Shown piece after piece: positions 45,157 through 47,226 of a DNA stretch of 47,226 nucleotides. The translations under genes were made by a program, and so were the position numbers. Each line of letters starts with the position of its first letter. Positions within the stretch are counted from its first letter, which is position 1. The notes below the pieces were generated by a model. That model did no database searches. It saw nothing but the letters and a program-made list of their open reading frames with translations, and was not told where the DNA came from. Location: assembly GCA_030429175.1 (NCBI GenBank), contig JAUIDD010000018.1:1-47226 (forward strand), given 5' to 3'. This DNA comes from Gammaproteobacteria bacterium (GTDB taxonomy: Bacteria; Pseudomonadota; Gammaproteobacteria; Coxiellales; Coxiellaceae).

Positions 45157-46200
45157 ATGCCCTATCAAACAAAACCAATTAAAGTCGATGACCTCTCTAA
45201 AGAGACATTTCATCGACTACAAGAGTCAAACCTATACAGGAATTGGCACTATAAAAGTTGGCAAGAACTTATTAGATGGAGCATAATTAATAACCCTTAT
45301 CGCCATAATAGGCCTGCTGGGTATGGACTCTACCACACCAACAAACTTGTAGCAGCAGTTTTCTTTGTATATTTGCCCACTTTAATTAACCACCATTCAG
45401 ATACGTCTGCATCATATTGTGATATTTTCTCAGATCAATCATTACCTGTCCAAGAAACTTTAAAGTTCGCACATTACTATATGAGCAACAAAGTGACACC
45501 ATCTATTATATGCTGCCATGCCTCACATGCGGTTAGCAATATGATGCGGCAATTTGGTGCAAAAAATATTTACAATAGTGATAAAACATTTACAAAGACC
45601 ATAAGCATAAAGAATAAATTGAGCAACTATATGAGTAAATTTATCCCACTAGTAAAGAATGAGAATGCACTCAAACAAACCATATACAAAATAGACAAAT
45701 TTGACTTTGAAGTTATGAAAAAACCATCTTTTTTCGCATTGTCATCAGAAGATAAAATTAAACTTAACACCCTATATAAGGATAAAAAAAACCTCAACGT
45801 CCAAATTATAAAAAACGCTGACTATCTGATCTGGCGTTACATGAACAACCCTTTCAATGAAAACTATATTTTCGTTAAGATGTATTATAAAAAACAATTG
45901 AAGGGTATTGCTATACTACAAAACAGTGCCTTAAATATGCGAATATGTGAGATTATCATACCAGATATAAACCACTTAAAACCCATGGTTTCACTAATCG
46001 AATCTTATGCAAAAAAAACAAAATGCATATCAGTAAGTACAAAGGTTATACTTAATGAATATGAATATTTTTGGATTAAATCTAATTATAACGTTATACT
46101 GAAAAAATATTGTCAGTTTTTAGCCGACTCTACAATACTAATCCAAGAAAAAAGCGATCTTAATGGTAGCTTTTCGTTTGGAGATTTTAAATTATGTTAA
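45157..46200 (+). CDS. GNAT-fold acyltransferase, putative amino-sugar N-acyltransferase
   Basis: A 347-residue soluble protein. The segment ADYLIWRYMNNPFNENYIFVKMY near residues 222-244 matches the WRY-x-x-P motif of GNAT-like proteins common in exopolysaccharide loci, and the preceding half looks like a second degenerate GNAT domain (tandem FemABX-like fold). LYRNWHYKSWQELIRWSI-x-NNPYR at residues 26-48 is a similar motif in the first half. Adjacent genes make an acyl-carrier thioester and a deacetylated amino sugar, so it would plausibly transfer the acyl group. Evidence is by motif and position only; AT-content is higher than in the galU region. Confidence 0.6.
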   Translation: MPYQTKPIKVDDLSKETFHRLQESNLYRNWHYKSWQELIRWSIINNPYRHNRPAGYGLYHTNKLVAAVFFVYLPTLINHHSDTSASYCDIFSDQSLPVQETLKFAHYYMSNKVTPSIICCHASHAVSNMMRQFGAKNIYNSDKTFTKTISIKNKLSNYMSKFIPLVKNENALKQTIYKIDKFDFEVMKKPSFFALSSEDKIKLNTLYKDKKNLNVQIIKNADYLIWRYMNNPFNENYIFVKMYYKKQLKGIAILQNSALNMRICEIIIPDINHLKPMVSLIESYAKKTKCISVSTKVILNEYEYFWIKSNYNVILKKYCQFLADSTILIQEKSDLNGSFSFGDFKLC

Positions 46201-46225
46201 AACTATTCCATAACACGGAACTCAG

Positions 46226-47086
46226 ATGACCAGAATTAAATCATTTATTAAGCGTTATATGATAAGCAAATTATCATATAAGTTCATCGTCAGAGATTGG
46301 ATCAAAATAAAAGACATAGATTTGGCCGCTCAAGTTCTAAATACACTGCGATTTCGTGAAAACCTAGAACCGATCAGCTCAAATGGACCAACAGGGAAAA
46401 AAATATTAGTCATTTCCCCCCACCCTGACGATGAGATTTTTGGCTTAGGTGGAACACTGATTAAAATGATTGAATCAGGAGCTGACATACTTGTACTGTA
46501 TCTCACAAAAGGTAAAAAATCATTATGGAAGAAAGTAAGCATAGAAGCAGAACAAATTGCAACACATATGGGTTACAAACTTTTTGTCTTTGACAACTAT
46601 TCAAAAAATATGCCTTTTACCAATACATTTATTACTGAGTTCGCTGAAAAAATAAATGAATTTAAACCTGAGACAATCTTTATTCCTTTCCTGCTTGACG
46701 ATCATGATGACCATAGAAGAGCCTCACATTTGCTATACTTAGCTGAATCTCGCCATCTAATTAAAACAAAATATGATATCTGGGCTTATCAAGTTTATAC
46801 AACCTTAATTCCTAATATTACTGTTGATATAACTGACGTTGCAGATGAAAAAAAAGCAACAATTAAAATGTGGCACACCTTTATGGCAAAAAGAGATTGG
46901 GTAAATTTTTCACTAGGGCTGAATGCATTTAATATAAGATATACGTCTAATCCAAGTACCAAATATATTGAAGCATTTTTTGTCCTTCCATCAAAAGACT
47001 ATCTTGATATAACTAAACAATATTTTGCTAACAAAGAGATACCTTACTACAATCCAAACTACAAACATGAGCTTGATTTAGTTTGA
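46226..47086 (+). CDS. PIG-L/LmbE-family deacetylase
   Basis: A 286-residue Zn-dependent N-deacetylase. The metal/catalytic signature SPHPDDEIFGLGGTL (H66, D68, D69 and E70) and the later H-x-x-H-like DDHDDHRRASH (about 155-165) are intact. The family removes acetyl groups from GlcNAc-type sugars (PIG-L, MshB, BshB) or other N-acylated substrates. It starts 26 bases after the GNAT-like gene with GGA upstream of the ATG and forms an operon with it. Deacetylation to expose an amine for re-acylation with a special acyl group is the natural model. Confidence 0.88.
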   Translation: MTRIKSFIKRYMISKLSYKFIVRDWIKIKDIDLAAQVLNTLRFRENLEPISSNGPTGKKILVISPHPDDEIFGLGGTLIKMIESGADILVLYLTKGKKSLWKKVSIEAEQIATHMGYKLFVFDNYSKNMPFTNTFITEFAEKINEFKPETIFIPFLLDDHDDHRRASHLLYLAESRHLIKTKYDIWAYQVYTTLIPNITVDITDVADEKKATIKMWHTFMAKRDWVNFSLGLNAFNIRYTSNPSTKYIEAFFVLPSKDYLDITKQYFANKEIPYYNPNYKHELDLV

Positions 47087-47203
47087 CGCACAAATATGTG
47101 AGGTATGATCGAAAGTTGTGTATGGAGCTGAATATTTGATTTAGGTGGTGTATCCTAATTGGCTTAGTTAACTGTCATTAATTAACCAAAAAGGAAATAC
47201 ACC

Positions 47204-47226
47204 ATGGCAAAAGGTAACGTAGTTGC
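47204..47226 (+). CDS. start of a further gene, cut by the window edge; perhaps a transposase
   Basis: An ATG with AAGGA 5-9 bases upstream opens MAKGNVV before the window ends. The 117 bases upstream hold no gene; GTTAA and TTAAC arms and the AGTTGTGTATGGAGCTG stretch recall ends of IS256-type elements, and MAKGNVVA would fit such transposases, but eight codons cannot decide this. Confidence 0.3.

Noticed and set aside
1-47226. CRISPR arrays, tRNA or rRNA genes, prophage genes, replication origin
   Set aside because: No regularly spaced repeats, cloverleaf, rRNA signature, phage structural genes or DnaA-box cluster were recognised by reading; a tRNAscan or Infernal run could still find small RNAs that I missed.

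Overview
The window is AT-rich gammaproteobacterial chromosome. Several features suggest a Legionellales-like, host-associated lineage: a transporter of the Legionella Pht type, an ankyrin protein, a very large protein built of degenerate repeats, and many decayed insertion sequences (IS). No rRNA or tRNA gene or CRISPR array was seen. The taxonomic placement is inference from gene families, not proof.

Layout. (1) Positions 1-2620 hold the housekeeping rpsO-pnp operon (minus strand) with a good sigma70-type promoter. (2) Positions 2697-9260 are a graveyard and accessory zone: a frameshifted IS5-family transposase whose end abuts a truncated and frameshifted gene, an IS4-like transposase tail, an IS110 tail, a small broken gene, and an intact 942-residue protein made of about 14 repeats of 40-50 residues with a conserved Pro-x-x-x-Trp start. 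(3) Positions 9283-12470 hold a Val/Ile-rich leader peptide with alternative stem-loops, then a Pht-type MFS transporter and an ankyrin protein, closed by a strong terminator. (4) Positions 12495-13756 hold a DUF4143 ATPase preceded by two copies of a long inverted repeat.

(5) From 13777 to 47086 runs a large surface-polysaccharide (O-antigen-like) locus in several transcription blocks. Sugar-nucleotide and initiation genes come first: galU, an HSD10-like SDR, a WbpM-type dehydratase, a WbpL-type initiating transferase, a TviB/WbpO-type dehydrogenase and a CapI-type epimerase. They are followed by glycosyltransferases (GT2, GT4, membrane GT-C), two asparagine-synthase-like amidotransferases, two methyltransferases, a GT2-GtrA fusion, a fused ABC exporter that probably flips the lipid-linked glycan, and DUF2061. 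At the far end two divergent sets look like one acyl-decoration module: FkbH-like protein, MaoC-SDR fusion and acyl carrier protein on one strand, and a GNAT-like acyltransferase and PIG-L deacetylase on the other. A gtrB-type transferase in the locus carries two in-frame stop codons.

Two accessory modules interrupt the polysaccharide locus. One is a compact minus-strand operon (20919-22969) of winged-helix protein, nucleotidyltransferase and metallophosphoesterase behind a perfect 26-bp palindrome; it resembles AbiE-type toxin-antitoxin/defence operons with an added phosphoesterase. The other is a second DUF4143 ATPase (30947-32236), also preceded by two palindromes. The last bases open another gene, perhaps a transposase, cut by the window edge.

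The most promising leads are the HTH-nucleotidyltransferase-phosphoesterase operon, the deacetylation/re-acylation module, the Trp-repeat giant protein, the branched-chain leader in front of a transporter, and the paired palindromes upstream of both ATPases.
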